Made by a program: the position numbers and the translations under genes | The notes under the pieces: generated by a model | What the model was told of the DNA's origin: nothing | The model's database searches: none | Seen by the model: the letters and a program-made list of their open reading frames with translations, nothing else | Shown: in pieces, positions 1 through 10,163 of the stretch | How positions within the stretch are numbered: the first letter of the stretch is position 1 | Layout: every line of letters starts with the position of its first letter | Origin: AC-32 sp963717725 | Lineage (GTDB): Bacteria > Actinomycetota > Thermoleophilia > Gaiellales > Gaiellaceae | Length of the DNA: 12,207 nucleotides | Assembly (NCBI GenBank): GCA_963717725.1 | Contig: CAVQWS010000006.1 | Span: 1-12,207, forward strand | Direction: 5' to 3'

Positions 1-733
1 TACTCCGCTCGGCGACCGGCTCGCAGGCTTCACGCTGAAGCTCCATCCCAAGACGACAGTCGACGGCGTCAGCGCGCGGCTACTCGCGGCCGGCCTCGGC
101 CGGAAGATCTCGCCGACGACGTTCCTGGCCTTCAAGTCCGCACTGGCGCTCGGCGGGCTGGTGACTGGAGCCCTCTTCGGCGGCGCCGCTGCCGGGCCCG
201 GTGGTGTGCTCTTCGCCGCGATCGCGCTGGGCGGGATCGGCTTCATCGCCCCCGACTTCGTGGTCTCCGGCAAGGCGCGCTCGCGCAAGGATCGGATCAG
301 GGCCGAGCTGCCGGATGCGCTCGACCTGATGGCGGTCAGCGTCGAGGCCGGGATGGGCTTCGACGGAGCGATTTCGAAGCTAACCGAGCACATGCACGGC
401 CCGCTCGCCGATGAGTTCGCCCTCACGCTGGGCGAGATCCGGATCGGCGAGTCGCGGCAGGACGCGCTGAAGAAGATGTCTGACCGCACGAACACGCCCG
501 AGCTCGCGAGCTTCGTGCGCTCGATCATCCAGGCCGACCAGCTCGGCATCTCCCTCGGCCGGATCCTGCGCGTGCAGGCGACCGACAGCCGCCTCAAGCG
601 TCAGGCCGCCGCCGAGGAGAAGGCGATGAAGGCGCCGATCAAGATGCTCTTCCCCACCGTGCTCTTCATTTTCCCGGCCATGTTCCTGGTCATCCTCGGG
701 CCGGCGTTCCTCAACCTCTCCAAGATCTTCTAA
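1..733 (+). CDS. tadC: Type II secretion system F family protein, TadC-like (5' partial)
   Basis: The reading frame is open from base 2 to the TAA at 731-733, giving 243 residues with the N-terminus outside the window. A GTG at 161 is only an internal codon, because conserved-looking sequence continues upstream of it. Visible parts are a hydrophobic stretch at about residues 45-82, probably two membrane segments. A cytoplasmic T2SSF-type helical region follows at about 100-205; it begins with the LPDALDLMAVSVEAG segment that is typical of TadB/TadC/GspF proteins. A C-terminal hydrophobic segment lies at about 213-240. In Tad (Flp-type) pilus systems this protein is an inner-membrane platform component that works with TadB and the TadA ATPase during pilin assembly. 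The next gene starts 18 nt downstream with its own ribosome binding site, so the two are probably co-transcribed. TadC rather than TadB is chosen because it seems to close the membrane-platform genes and ends right after the last membrane segment; that choice is an inference. Confidence 0.85.
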   Translation, partial: TPLGDRLAGFTLKLHPKTTVDGVSARLLAAGLGRKISPTTFLAFKSALALGGLVTGALFGGAAAGPGGVLFAAIALGGIGFIAPDFVVSGKARSRKDRIRAELPDALDLMAVSVEAGMGFDGAISKLTEHMHGPLADEFALTLGEIRIGESRQDALKKMSDRTNTPELASFVRSIIQADQLGISLGRILRVQATDSRLKRQAAAEEKAMKAPIKMLFPTVLFIFPAMFLVILGPAFLNLSKIF

Positions 734-741
734 CCGGAATC

Positions 742-746
742 GGAGG
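742..746 (+). promoter_or_regulatory. Shine-Dalgarno for the coiled-coil gene
   Basis: GGAGG lies 5 nt before the ATG at 752. It fixes the start of the coiled-coil gene and shows that this gene has its own translation signal inside the Tad transcript. Confidence 0.7.
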
Positions 747-751
747 CGACG

Positions 752-2203
752 ATGTCCGACACACCCGAGCACCAGGGGGCCGAGACCGAAAAGGGTTTCG
801 GTACCGGTCTGCGCGCACAGCTGCAGCGCCGGCGGGAGGGTGACGATGGGACACAGGCCGCCGAGGCGCAGGGCCCCACGAACGTGGAGCTGCGCTTCGA
901 GCTGACCGCACGGCCCGCCGGGGGCGAGACGACCGAGGCGATCGTCGGCCCGGACGTGCAGGCCCTCCGGGACGAGCTCGAGGCAACGCAGGCCCGCGAG
1001 GCCACACTGCGGGACCAGCTGCAGGAGCGCTCTCACGCCTACGACCAGAACGTCGGCTCCGAGAAGCAGCTCGCGCACCGCGCCGTGACCCTGGACGAGC
1101 GCGAGGCGAAGCTGGCCGAGTTCGAGGTCGAGCTGGAGGAGCGCGAGCGGCGCGTCCGCGACCAGCGCGACGTGATCGAGGCCGAGCACACGCGCGTCGC
1201 CAACCTCCAGGCCGAGCTCGCCTCCGAGCAGGCGCTCGCGGCCGAGCAGCAGGAGGCCGCCGGGAAGCGGCTTCGCGACCTGCAAGGCGCCGACCGTGAG
1301 CGTGAAAAGGCCTTGTCAGAGGTGGCGAAGGCGCAGTCCGCGCTCGCCGACCGCGAGACGAAGCTGAACCGCAAGGAGAGCGAGCTCGCCACCCGTGAGC
1401 AGGCCGGGACGGCCAGGCTCGACGGCCGCGAGCGCGGGCTCACCAAGCGCGAGAACGAGTGGCGCGCGCGCGACAAGGAGCTCTCCGAGCGCGAGCGCAG
1501 GCTCAGCCAGCGCGAGAGCGAGCTGAAGAAGGAAGCCGCGCGGATCGCCGCCCGCGACGAGGCGATCGGCGAACGCGAGGCCGAGATCCTGATGAGGCAA
1601 GAGAAGCTCCGCAACGACGCCGAGCGCTTCGAGCGCGAGCTGACCGACAAGGGCCGCCTCGCCCAGGAAGCAGTCACCCGCGGCGCGGAGCTCGACCGCC
1701 GCGAGCTCGACCTGACCGCCCGCGAGGCGGAGCTGAACCGGCTCCAGGCCTCGATCGCCCACACCGAGCGCGACGCCAACCGGGGCCGCGACCTCGAGGA
1801 GTGGAACGTCCGCCTCGAGGAGCGCGAGCGCGAGCTCGTCAAGCGCGAGGCCGAGGCGGCGAACTTCGAGACGATCTCTGAGTCGCACAAGAAGCGCACC
1901 GACAAGCGCGAGGCCCGGCTCTCGTCACTCGAGGACAATCTCCGCGCGAAGCTTCAGGAGCTCGACGACCGCGACGGCGAGCTCGACCTGCGCCAGGCCC
2001 AGCTCGAGGCCGACGTTCAGATCCGCGGCGACAAGCTCGAAGACCGCGAGGAGGCACTGGCCGAGCTGGAGGTGCGGCTGGCCAACAAGGAGCGTGAGCT
2101 CGCCGCCTACGTGGCGAACGCGCAGACCCAGATCCAGCGCCGCGAGTCCGACTGGTGGCAGAAGCAGCTCGGCTCCGAGACGGAGGAAGTCTCAGCCGCC
2201 TAA
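752..2203 (+). CDS. Long coiled-coil rod protein linked to the Tad locus
   Basis: This is a 483-aa protein with no recognised enzymatic domain. Residues 1-66 are low-complexity but contain a short motif, GFGTGLRAQLQRR, at 15-27. From about 67 to 470 the chain is a continuous predicted coiled coil with no proline after residue 67, no cysteine, and almost exclusively E, R, A, L, D, Q and K. A heptad of the form R-E-x-x-L-x-x repeats with R or K at 201, 208 and 215. After an 11-residue step it resumes at 226, 233, 240, 247 and 254, and again at 268, 275 and 282. Such a chain could form a rod of roughly 60 nm. No signal peptide or membrane segment is visible, so it is probably cytoplasmic. The start is supported by the upstream GGAGG. 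Its place directly after tadC suggests a scaffold or positioning role for the pilus machine, by analogy with filament-forming bacterial coiled-coil proteins; this is inference only. Confidence 0.85.
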   Translation: MSDTPEHQGAETEKGFGTGLRAQLQRRREGDDGTQAAEAQGPTNVELRFELTARPAGGETTEAIVGPDVQALRDELEATQAREATLRDQLQERSHAYDQNVGSEKQLAHRAVTLDEREAKLAEFEVELEERERRVRDQRDVIEAEHTRVANLQAELASEQALAAEQQEAAGKRLRDLQGADREREKALSEVAKAQSALADRETKLNRKESELATREQAGTARLDGRERGLTKRENEWRARDKELSERERRLSQRESELKKEAARIAARDEAIGEREAEILMRQEKLRNDAERFERELTDKGRLAQEAVTRGAELDRRELDLTAREAELNRLQASIAHTERDANRGRDLEEWNVRLEERERELVKREAEAANFETISESHKKRTDKREARLSSLEDNLRAKLQELDDRDGELDLRQAQLEADVQIRGDKLEDREEALAELEVRLANKERELAAYVANAQTQIQRRESDWWQKQLGSETEEVSAA

Positions 2204-2206
2204 GCT
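2201..2206 (+). promoter_or_regulatory. TANNNT hexamer, candidate -10 box for the GT-C gene
   Basis: TAAGCT begins at the TAA stop of the coiled-coil gene and lies 7 nt before the GTG at 2214, which has no Shine-Dalgarno in a usable position. The geometry fits a leaderless actinobacterial promoter. However, the stop codon supplies half of the motif, so chance is a real alternative. Confidence 0.3.
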
Positions 2207-2213
2207 CGGCGCC

Positions 2214-3391
2214 GTGTCTCGGCGCGTTGCGGTTCGCATAGGTCTGATCTGGCTGGCTTGGCTCGGCGCGCTGCTGACCGCGCTGGGGATCGGCCTGGCG
2301 GCCGGCGCCTACACCTGGGCGCCGGGCTGGCTCGAGCACAAGGGTCTCTGGCCGCTCTTCGCCTGGGACTTCAACTGGTACGACTTGATCGGCGACGCCG
2401 GCTATCCCGGCGGTCACGTCGACCGGCAGTACGCGTTCTTCCCGTTCTGGCCGCTGCTGCTGCACTGGGCCGGGCCGCACTGGCACATCGTGGTCGGTGG
2501 GGCCCTCGCCTGGCTGGCGAGCCTGGCCGCGTTCTTCGGGCTCTCGAAGGGCCTGCCGAGCTCGCCGCTCCGCAGCGCGCTTGCGCTCGCGTGCTGGCCG
2601 GGCTCGTTCGCGCTCGCGCTCGCGTACCCGGACGGGGTCGCGCTCGCGGCCGCGGCGTGGGCGGCCGCCTTCGCCCTGCGCGGGAGGCCGCTCGCGGCCG
2701 GCGGGCTCGGGGCGGTCGCGGCGCTTGCCCGGCCGAACGGCGTGCTGATCGCGCTCCCGCTGGCCTGGCTCGCGCGCGGCAAAGGCCCGCGTGGCTGGGT
2801 TGGCGCGGCGCTGCCGGTCGCGGCCGCGGTGGCCGTCGAGGCGTACTTCTGGTCCCGCAGCGACCACGCAACGGCCTTCTTCGACGCGCAGCGGCTGTGG
2901 GGTCGCGATGGCCCGCGCGGGCTCGGCGACTGGGCCGACCACGTCCGCCAGGTGGTCGAGAACCATGCGGTCGCGATCCCGCTGCTGGCCGTCGTGGCGG
3001 TGGTGGCCCTCGTGGTCGCCTGGCGCCGCTTCGGGCTCTGGGCGACAGCGGTCGGCACCTACGTCTGCGCCGTGCCCTTGCTGCTAGCCGCGACCAAGAG
3101 CCTCCAGGGCTTTGTCGACAGCGCGCGTGCGGTGCTCGTGCTGCCGCTGCTCGTCGTGCTCTGGCGGCTCGGCCCGCGCTACCGGCCGTGGGCGGCGTTC
3201 TCGACAGTGGTGGTGGCGCTGCTGCTGCTCTCGGGGACGATCCAGAGCTTCGGCCGCCAGAGCCTGTTCGCCTTCCCGATCTTCTGGGCGATCGCCGACG
3301 GCCCGCGCTGGCTGCGCTGGCCGCCGCTCGCGGTGCTCGGCTTTGCCGGGAACATCGTGCTTGTCCTGCTGCTGACACACTTCGCGCCCTA

Positions 3392-3392
<1 letters not shown>
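2214..3392 (+). CDS. PIG-V-like GT-C family mannosyltransferase
   Basis: This is a 392-aa polytopic membrane protein with about eight to ten hydrophobic segments. The family call rests on three landmarks. An early luminal-type loop has an acidic motif, WDFNWYDLIGDAGY, at 51-64. FFPFWPLL follows at 75-82. An ARPNG motif at 172-176 resembles the R-S/T-N-G motif of PIG-V proteins. GT-C enzymes of this type move a sugar from a polyprenyl-phosphate donor to an acceptor on the outer face of the membrane. Bacterial substrates are mostly unknown, so the sugar and acceptor cannot be named. The start is taken as GTG 2214, since upstream in-frame codons lie inside the coiled-coil gene and read as out-of-frame arginine/serine-rich sequence. 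Its stop overlaps the GTG of the epimerase by one base, so the two are probably translationally coupled and act in one glycan pathway. Confidence 0.75.
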
Positions 3393-4490
<1,098 letters not shown>

Positions 4491-4494
4491 TCGA

Positions 4495-4500
4495 TACAGT
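4495..4500 (+). promoter_or_regulatory. Candidate -10 box of acnA (leaderless-type)
   Basis: TACAGT lies 6 nt before the ATG at 4507 in the 16-nt gap after the epimerase stop. The only purine-rich sequence, GAGG at 4502-4505, is one base from the ATG, too close to act as a ribosome binding site. A transcript starting at or next to the ATG is therefore plausible. No convincing -35 box was seen. Confidence 0.45.
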
Positions 4501-4506
4501 CGAGGC

Positions 4507-7243
<2,737 letters not shown>

Positions 7244-7248
7244 CTGAT

Positions 7249-7264
7249 CGCCGGAGTCCTGGCG
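7249..7264 (+). terminator. Hairpin after acnA, possible terminator
   Basis: CGCCGG and CTGGCG pair (6 bp including one G-U) around the tetraloop AGTC, starting 5 nt after the acnA stop. No U-run follows (the next bases are AAAAG), so it is a weak candidate. The rest of the gap to 7365 holds one more dyad, CGGCGG 7326-7331 with CCGCCG 7342-7347, just upstream of the next gene's promoter-like hexamer. Confidence 0.35.
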
Positions 7265-7353
7265 AAAAGCACGCTCGCGCAGGCGACGTACTCTCGAGCC
7301 GCTGACCGGTCTAGTGATCTGGCGGCGGCGGAACGCGTGGCCCGCCGAAGGTG

Positions 7354-7359
7354 TAGAAC
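7354..7359 (+). promoter_or_regulatory. Candidate -10 box of the secreted-protein gene
   Basis: TAGAAC (one base off TANNNT) lies 6 nt before the ATG at 7366. No proper Shine-Dalgarno is present, which fits the leaderless-type pattern seen at acnA and other starts here. Confidence 0.35.
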
Positions 7360-7365
7360 GGACGG

Positions 7366-7893
7366 ATGACGCGCGCACCCATCGTCGCTGTCGCTGTCGG
7401 GCTCGCTCTCGCGGCCGTCGCGGCGGGGTCTTCTCGCCCGCATCTGCAATCGGCGCCACGCGCCGTGCCGTGCAGCGAGATCATCTCGACCACGAAGTGG
7501 CCGTACCTCGCTAGCCGCGACCCGCTCTATCGCTACCGCTCGGTGCTGCGCGTTGTGTCAGTGCCACCGGCATACATCTCGCAGGTCGTTCATCTGCGCG
7601 ACGGCACTTGGCCGTACTGGACGAAGGCCGGTCTTGTTGTTCGCGCCAGCCGTGGCCCGGTCACGGTGAGCGTCCCTCCTGCGTGGCGAAGGCGCGCAGC
7701 GATCACCTGGGGCGGCAACACGGGAACCGCGAGTTCGGTCCGGATAGCGCGCTGCAACTCCGACCCGAACCGCGGGAACGCGTACGCCGGCGGGTTCTAC
7801 CTCCGTTCACGCTCAGCCTGTTTGCCTTTGGTCTTCCGGGCGGGCAGCCGCAGCACTACCGTCCGCTTCGGCCTCGGCCGTCGCTGCCCGTAA
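7366..7893 (+). CDS. Secreted four-cysteine protein of unknown function
   Basis: This is a 175-aa protein with an N-terminal signal peptide (hydrophobic core about 5-20, cleavage likely after the AVAAG segment). The exported part carries four cysteines, C36, C130, C152 and C174, enough for two disulfides, and alternates short hydrophobic stretches with aromatic and glycine residues, as in an all-beta domain. The C-terminal segment GGFYLRSRSACLPLVF followed by TVRFGLGRRC looks like a conserved motif. I believe similar C-termini occur in hypothetical actinobacterial secreted proteins, but I cannot name a family or a function. It stands alone between acnA and the convergent VOC gene. Confidence 0.7.
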   Translation: MTRAPIVAVAVGLALAAVAAGSSRPHLQSAPRAVPCSEIISTTKWPYLASRDPLYRYRSVLRVVSVPPAYISQVVHLRDGTWPYWTKAGLVVRASRGPVTVSVPPAWRRRAAITWGGNTGTASSVRIARCNSDPNRGNAYAGGFYLRSRSACLPLVFRAGSRSTTVRFGLGRRCP

Positions 7894-7908
7894 CGCGCCG
7901 TCGGGTGA

Positions 7909-7934
7909 CATTCCCGCACGCTGGCCCAAGCGAG
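7909..7934. repeat. Direct repeat copy 1, downstream of the VOC gene
   Basis: This 26-bp element matches 8371-8396 at 22 of 26 positions. The shared core is CATTCCCG-n-ACGCTGG, then CA and GCGAG. It lies in the 58-nt gap between the convergent ends of the secreted-protein and VOC genes. CGGG and CCCG around it (from 7902 to 7916) form a short dyad. Confidence 0.6.
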
Positions 7935-7951
7935 CGTCCCGCGGCTGGCAG

Positions 7952-8347
7952 CTAGCGGTCCCCGTGGAAGACCGCTTCGACGTTGTTCCCGTCCGGGTCA
8001 ATGACGAACGCTGCGTAATACCCGGCGTGGTAGTGCGGGCGAAGGCCCGGCGCGCCGTTGTCGCGGCCGCCGGCTTCGACAGCGGCGCGGTGGAACTTGT
8101 CAACGGTAGCTCGGTCGGCTGCGGCGAAGGCCACATGAACGGGAGCGGCCGGGGGTTCCCCTTCCCCGATCCAGAAATCTCCACCGCCCTCGATGGCGAA
8201 CCCAGGCCCCTGCGAGCTTTCCACTAGCTTCACTCCGAACGGCTCGAGGGCCCGCTCGTAGAAGGTGCGGCTGCGCCTCAGGTCACGTACTCGCAGGGCC
8301 AAGTGGTCGATGAGGGGAAGCCTCACGGGCAGCGACACGCCCTTCAT
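7952..8347 (-). CDS. VOC family (glyoxalase/dioxygenase superfamily) protein
   Basis: This is a 131-aa protein built of two beta-alpha-beta-beta-beta modules. The first module begins IDHLALRVRDLRRSRTFYERAL (residues 13-34) and includes DFWIGEG at 57-63. The second starts at HVAFAA (71) and ends HYHAGYYAAFVIDPDGNNVEAV (105-126). Probable metal ligands by family alignment are H15, H71 and E124. VOC proteins of this kind often act on glutathione adducts, toxins or aromatic substrates, but the substrate cannot be read from the sequence. The ATG at 8347 is chosen because the VOC fold begins just after it; a GTG at 8407 would add 20 residues that do not fit the family. No clear Shine-Dalgarno precedes it. 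The gene is bracketed by 26-bp direct repeats. Confidence 0.83.
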   Translation of the reverse strand: MKGVSLPVRLPLIDHLALRVRDLRRSRTFYERALEPFGVKLVESSQGPGFAIEGGGDFWIGEGEPPAAPVHVAFAAADRATVDKFHRAAVEAGGRDNGAPGLRPHYHAGYYAAFVIDPDGNNVEAVFHGDR

Positions 8348-8361
8348 CTTAGAGCGCGATC

Positions 8362-8380
8362 TTCGGGGAACATTCCCGAA
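8362..8380. promoter_or_regulatory. Palindrome upstream of the VOC gene, possible operator
   Basis: TTCGGGGAA and TTCCCGAA flank a central CA: an 8-bp inverted repeat with one bulged G, 15 nt upstream of the VOC ATG. It overlaps the start of direct repeat copy 2. A repressor or activator site for the VOC gene is plausible; a repeat-borne hairpin is the alternative. Confidence 0.4.
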
Positions 8381-8396
8381 CGCTGGGGCACGCGAG
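8371..8396. repeat. Direct repeat copy 2, upstream of the VOC gene
   Basis: This is the partner of the repeat at 7909-7934, in the same orientation, 462 bp apart start to start. Differences fall at four positions. Together the two copies enclose the complete VOC gene and nothing else. Confidence 0.6.
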
Positions 8397-8420
8397 GGAA
8401 ACGTCACCGCGCAGGCACGC

Positions 8421-8444
8421 GCTCGCCCCGGCGCCAGGGCGAGC
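8421..8444 (-). terminator. Hairpin downstream of the PepSY-like gene
   Basis: GCTCGCCC and GGGCGAGC form a perfect 8-bp stem around an 8-nt loop, 17 nt beyond the end of the PepSY-like gene on the minus strand. A second dyad, AGCCCG 8442-8447 with CGGGCT 8457-8462, overlaps the stop codon and shares three bases with the first, so the two cannot fully form together. There is no U-run. It probably ends or stabilises the PepSY-like transcript before the VOC gene. Confidence 0.45.
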
Positions 8445-8460
8445 CCGTGCTCGACGCGGG

Positions 8461-8925
8461 CTAGGCGCTCGCGCCGCTCGAGGACGACTGCTGGGGGCCG
8501 GGCCTTCCGGGCATGCCCGACTCGACGCTCACGACCTCGTACTGCTTGCTCACGTAGACCGTCACCGGCGAGCCGTTGGCCTTGACCATGTGGGCCTCAT
8601 AGGCCGAGTTGCCGTCGGCGTCGGTCTCGACGCGGACGATCGTCCCGCCCGGCACCTTCGCCTTGGCGAGAGCCGTCACCTTGCTCAGCGCGTCACCGGT
8701 CAGCGGCGACTCGTCGCTCCGCTGCCGGCCCCACGGCTGCCCCCCGCTGGGGGCGGCGGCCGGGCCGCTCGCGGCGAACTGCGGTGTGCTCGCCGCCGAC
8801 GAGCCGTTCGAGCTCGACCCGCTCGCCGCGCTCGCGATCCCGTAGGTCCCGGCGGTGATGCCGAACGCGAGGGCCGCAAGCACGACGATCCGCTCCGGCG
8901 TCCAGCGCTTGACGTTGCCGTTCAT
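8461..8925 (-). CDS. Membrane-anchored or secreted PepSY-like domain protein
   Basis: This is a 154-aa protein. An N-terminal hydrophobic segment at about 12-33 follows basic residues and acts as a signal peptide or anchor. A Ser/Ala/Gly/Pro-rich linker spans 35-72. A PepSY-like domain at about 73-136 contains SPLTGDALSKVTALAKAKVPG, RVETDADG, AYEAHMVKANG and a final strand YVSKQYEVVSVE. A disordered Ser-rich tail follows. PepSY domains are known from peptidase propeptides and cell-surface proteins and are often regulatory. In actinobacteria, small stand-alone versions like this one are common and largely uncharacterised. The start is certain from an exceptionally strong Shine-Dalgarno. It is divergent from the cyclophilin gene. 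Confidence 0.78.
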   Translation of the reverse strand: MNGNVKRWTPERIVVLAALAFGITAGTYGIASAASGSSSNGSSAASTPQFAASGPAAAPSGGQPWGRQRSDESPLTGDALSKVTALAKAKVPGGTIVRVETDADGNSAYEAHMVKANGSPVTVYVSKQYEVVSVESGMPGRPGPQQSSSSGASA

Positions 8926-8930
8926 CGCTT

Positions 8931-8940
8931 CACCTCCTTT
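8931..8940 (-). promoter_or_regulatory. Near-perfect Shine-Dalgarno of the PepSY-like gene
   Basis: On the minus strand this reads AAAGGAGGTG, 5 nt before the ATG at 8925. It is the strongest ribosome binding site in the window and contrasts with neighbouring genes that have none, suggesting high translation. Confidence 0.8.
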
Positions 8941-8960
8941 CGGTCGACTACGCGACCCAA

Positions 8961-8974
8961 CTTCGCAACCGAAG
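8961..8974. promoter_or_regulatory. Dyad in the divergent promoter region
   Basis: CTTCG and CGAAG surround CAAC as a perfect 5-bp inverted repeat, midway in the 107-nt space between the divergent PepSY-like and cyclophilin genes. Its position suits a shared regulator site, but a short dyad like this can arise by chance. Confidence 0.25.
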
Positions 8975-9018
8975 CTGAACGTCGCCTGTGATCGCGCTGA
9001 AGAGTTCGTAAGAGCAGC

Positions 9019-9024
9019 TAGGGT
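9019..9024 (+). promoter_or_regulatory. Candidate -10 box of the cyclophilin gene
   Basis: TAGGGT lies 8 nt before the ATG at 9033, which has no Shine-Dalgarno. The same hexamer occurs 9 nt before the DedA start on the other strand. A weak -35-like CTGAAG sits at 8997-9002, 16 nt upstream. Confidence 0.45.
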
Positions 9025-9032
9025 GCCGAGAG

Positions 9033-9494
9033 ATGAGCGCCGCCACGCTGCACACGAACCACGGGGCGATCGAGGTCGAGCTCTACGACGACGACGCGCC
9101 CAAGACCGTCGAGAACTTCCGCAAGCTCGCGGGTGACGGCTTCTACGACGGCGTCGTCTTCCACCGCGTGATCCCGGACTTCATGATCCAGGGCGGCGAC
9201 CCGACCGGCACCGGCATGGGCGGCCCGGGCTACACCTTCGAGGACGAGTTCAACGACCACAAGATCGAGCGCGGCGCCCTCGCGATGGCCAACGCGGGGC
9301 CGAACACGAACGGCAGCCAGTTCTTCATCGTCACCACCGGCGCGGCTCCCTGGCTCGACGGCAAGCACACGATCTTCGGCAAGGTCACCGGCGGCATGGA
9401 CGCGGTCGACTCGATCGAGAAGACCGACACCGACGCGAACGACAAGCCGCGCGAGCCGGCCCTGATCGAGCGCGTCGAGCTCGCCGAGTCTTAG
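9033..9494 (+). CDS. Cyclophilin-type peptidyl-prolyl cis-trans isomerase
   Basis: This 153-aa single-domain cyclophilin catalyses cis-trans isomerisation of X-Pro bonds during protein folding. No signal peptide is present, so it is cytoplasmic. Family motifs are FHRVIPDFMIQGGDP at 43-57 with the catalytic R45 and active-site F50 and Q53; GPNTNGSQFFI at 89-99; and W107 in PWLDGKHTIFG, the position linked to cyclosporin binding. The length is typical of bacterial cytoplasmic forms. The gene overlaps the DedA gene tail-to-tail by four bases (TTAG), leaving no room for a terminator between them. The start is ATG 9033, with no Shine-Dalgarno but a TAGGGT hexamer upstream. Confidence 0.93.
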   Translation: MSAATLHTNHGAIEVELYDDDAPKTVENFRKLAGDGFYDGVVFHRVIPDFMIQGGDPTGTGMGGPGYTFEDEFNDHKIERGALAMANAGPNTNGSQFFIVTTGAAPWLDGKHTIFGKVTGGMDAVDSIEKTDTDANDKPREPALIERVELAES

Positions 9495-10090
9495 GCCGCC
9501 CGCCGCTTCTTTCGCCACCAGCGGACGAGCTCGATCCCGCCGGTGACGGCGAACGCGATCGCGAACGCAAGCAGCAGGCCCTTCCAAGGCTGCGCCTCGA
9601 AGGTGTGACCGCCGACGTAGCCGAGCAGCGACGCGTAGAGCGCCCAGGTCGTGGCGGCGATCGCGTCGAACAGGACGAAGCGGCGCCACGGGTAGCCGAG
9701 GGTCCCGCAGCTGAGCGTCACCACGGTGCGGCCCGCTGGGATGAAGCGTGCGATCACGATCAGCTCACCGCCGCGCTCCTCGATCTGACGGTGAGCCCAC
9801 GCGACTCGCTCCCTCGCCTTCTCGCCGTCGAAGAACCGCTTCTCGACCCGTGTCCCGTAGCGGTGGCCGATCCAGTACGAGGTGTTGTCGCCGGCGAAGG
9901 CGCCGGTCGCGGCGAAGAGGATCACGAGCGGCAGGCTGAGGTCTCCAGCCGCCGCGACGACCCCCGCCGTGATGACGGAGGTCTCGCTCGGCACGATCGG
10001 GATGAGCGCGTCTAGGAACGCGAGCACGAAGAGGATCGCGTACGCCCACCCTGAGGCATTCGAGACGAGGTCGGTGAAGTGCTGGAACAC
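9491..10090 (-). CDS. DedA family membrane protein
   Basis: This 199-aa integral membrane protein belongs to the DedA/VTT family, whose members support membrane homeostasis; some act as lipid carrier flippases. Features in order are an N-terminal hydrophobic segment at about 16-30 and the re-entrant-loop type motif VPSET at 33-37 with the conserved E36. GDNTSYWIGHRYG follows at 67-79 with conserved D68. The family signature RFIPAGRT lies at 115-122 with R115 and R121, and two C-terminal segments lie at about 140-160 and 170-188. A basic tail WWRKKRR ends the protein. The start is GTG 10090, preceded on this strand by TAGGGT 9 nt upstream and no Shine-Dalgarno. It converges on the cyclophilin gene. 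Confidence 0.9.
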   Translation of the reverse strand: MFQHFTDLVSNASGWAYAILFVLAFLDALIPIVPSETSVITAGVVAAAGDLSLPLVILFAATGAFAGDNTSYWIGHRYGTRVEKRFFDGEKARERVAWAHRQIEERGGELIVIARFIPAGRTVVTLSCGTLGYPWRRFVLFDAIAATTWALYASLLGYVGGHTFEAQPWKGLLLAFAIAFAVTGGIELVRWWRKKRRAA

Positions 10091-10099
10091 GAGCGCCGG

Positions 10100-10105
10100 A
10101 CCCTA
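10100..10105 (-). promoter_or_regulatory. Candidate -10 box of the dedA-family gene
   Basis: On the minus strand this reads TAGGGT, 9 nt before the GTG start at 10090. It sits inside dyads: ACCC 10100-10103 with GGGT 10107-10110, and CCGGAC 10096-10101 with GTCCGG 10115-10120. A regulator site over the promoter is therefore possible. Confidence 0.4.
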
Positions 10106-10150
10106 TGGGTTTGAGTCCGGGGTCTCGCGGTACGAGTCCTATGACTTCGA

Positions 10151-10157
10151 GGAAAGG
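10151..10157 (+). promoter_or_regulatory. Shine-Dalgarno of the SRPBCC gene
   Basis: GGAAAGG lies 6 nt before the ATG at 10164 and decides the start within a frame that is open much further upstream. Confidence 0.6.
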
Positions 10158-10163
10158 ACTGGG

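Noticed and set aside
380..1285. Long minus-strand open frames under tadC and the coiled-coil gene (also 1039-1938 and 1839-2966)
   Set aside because: They are antisense shadows caused by high GC; composition is leucine/arginine or serine/arginine-rich without domain motifs.
752..2203. The repetitive coding DNA as a tandem-repeat array
   Set aside because: The repetition is a protein heptad pattern; the 21-nt units are not similar enough at DNA level to be a recent tandem array.
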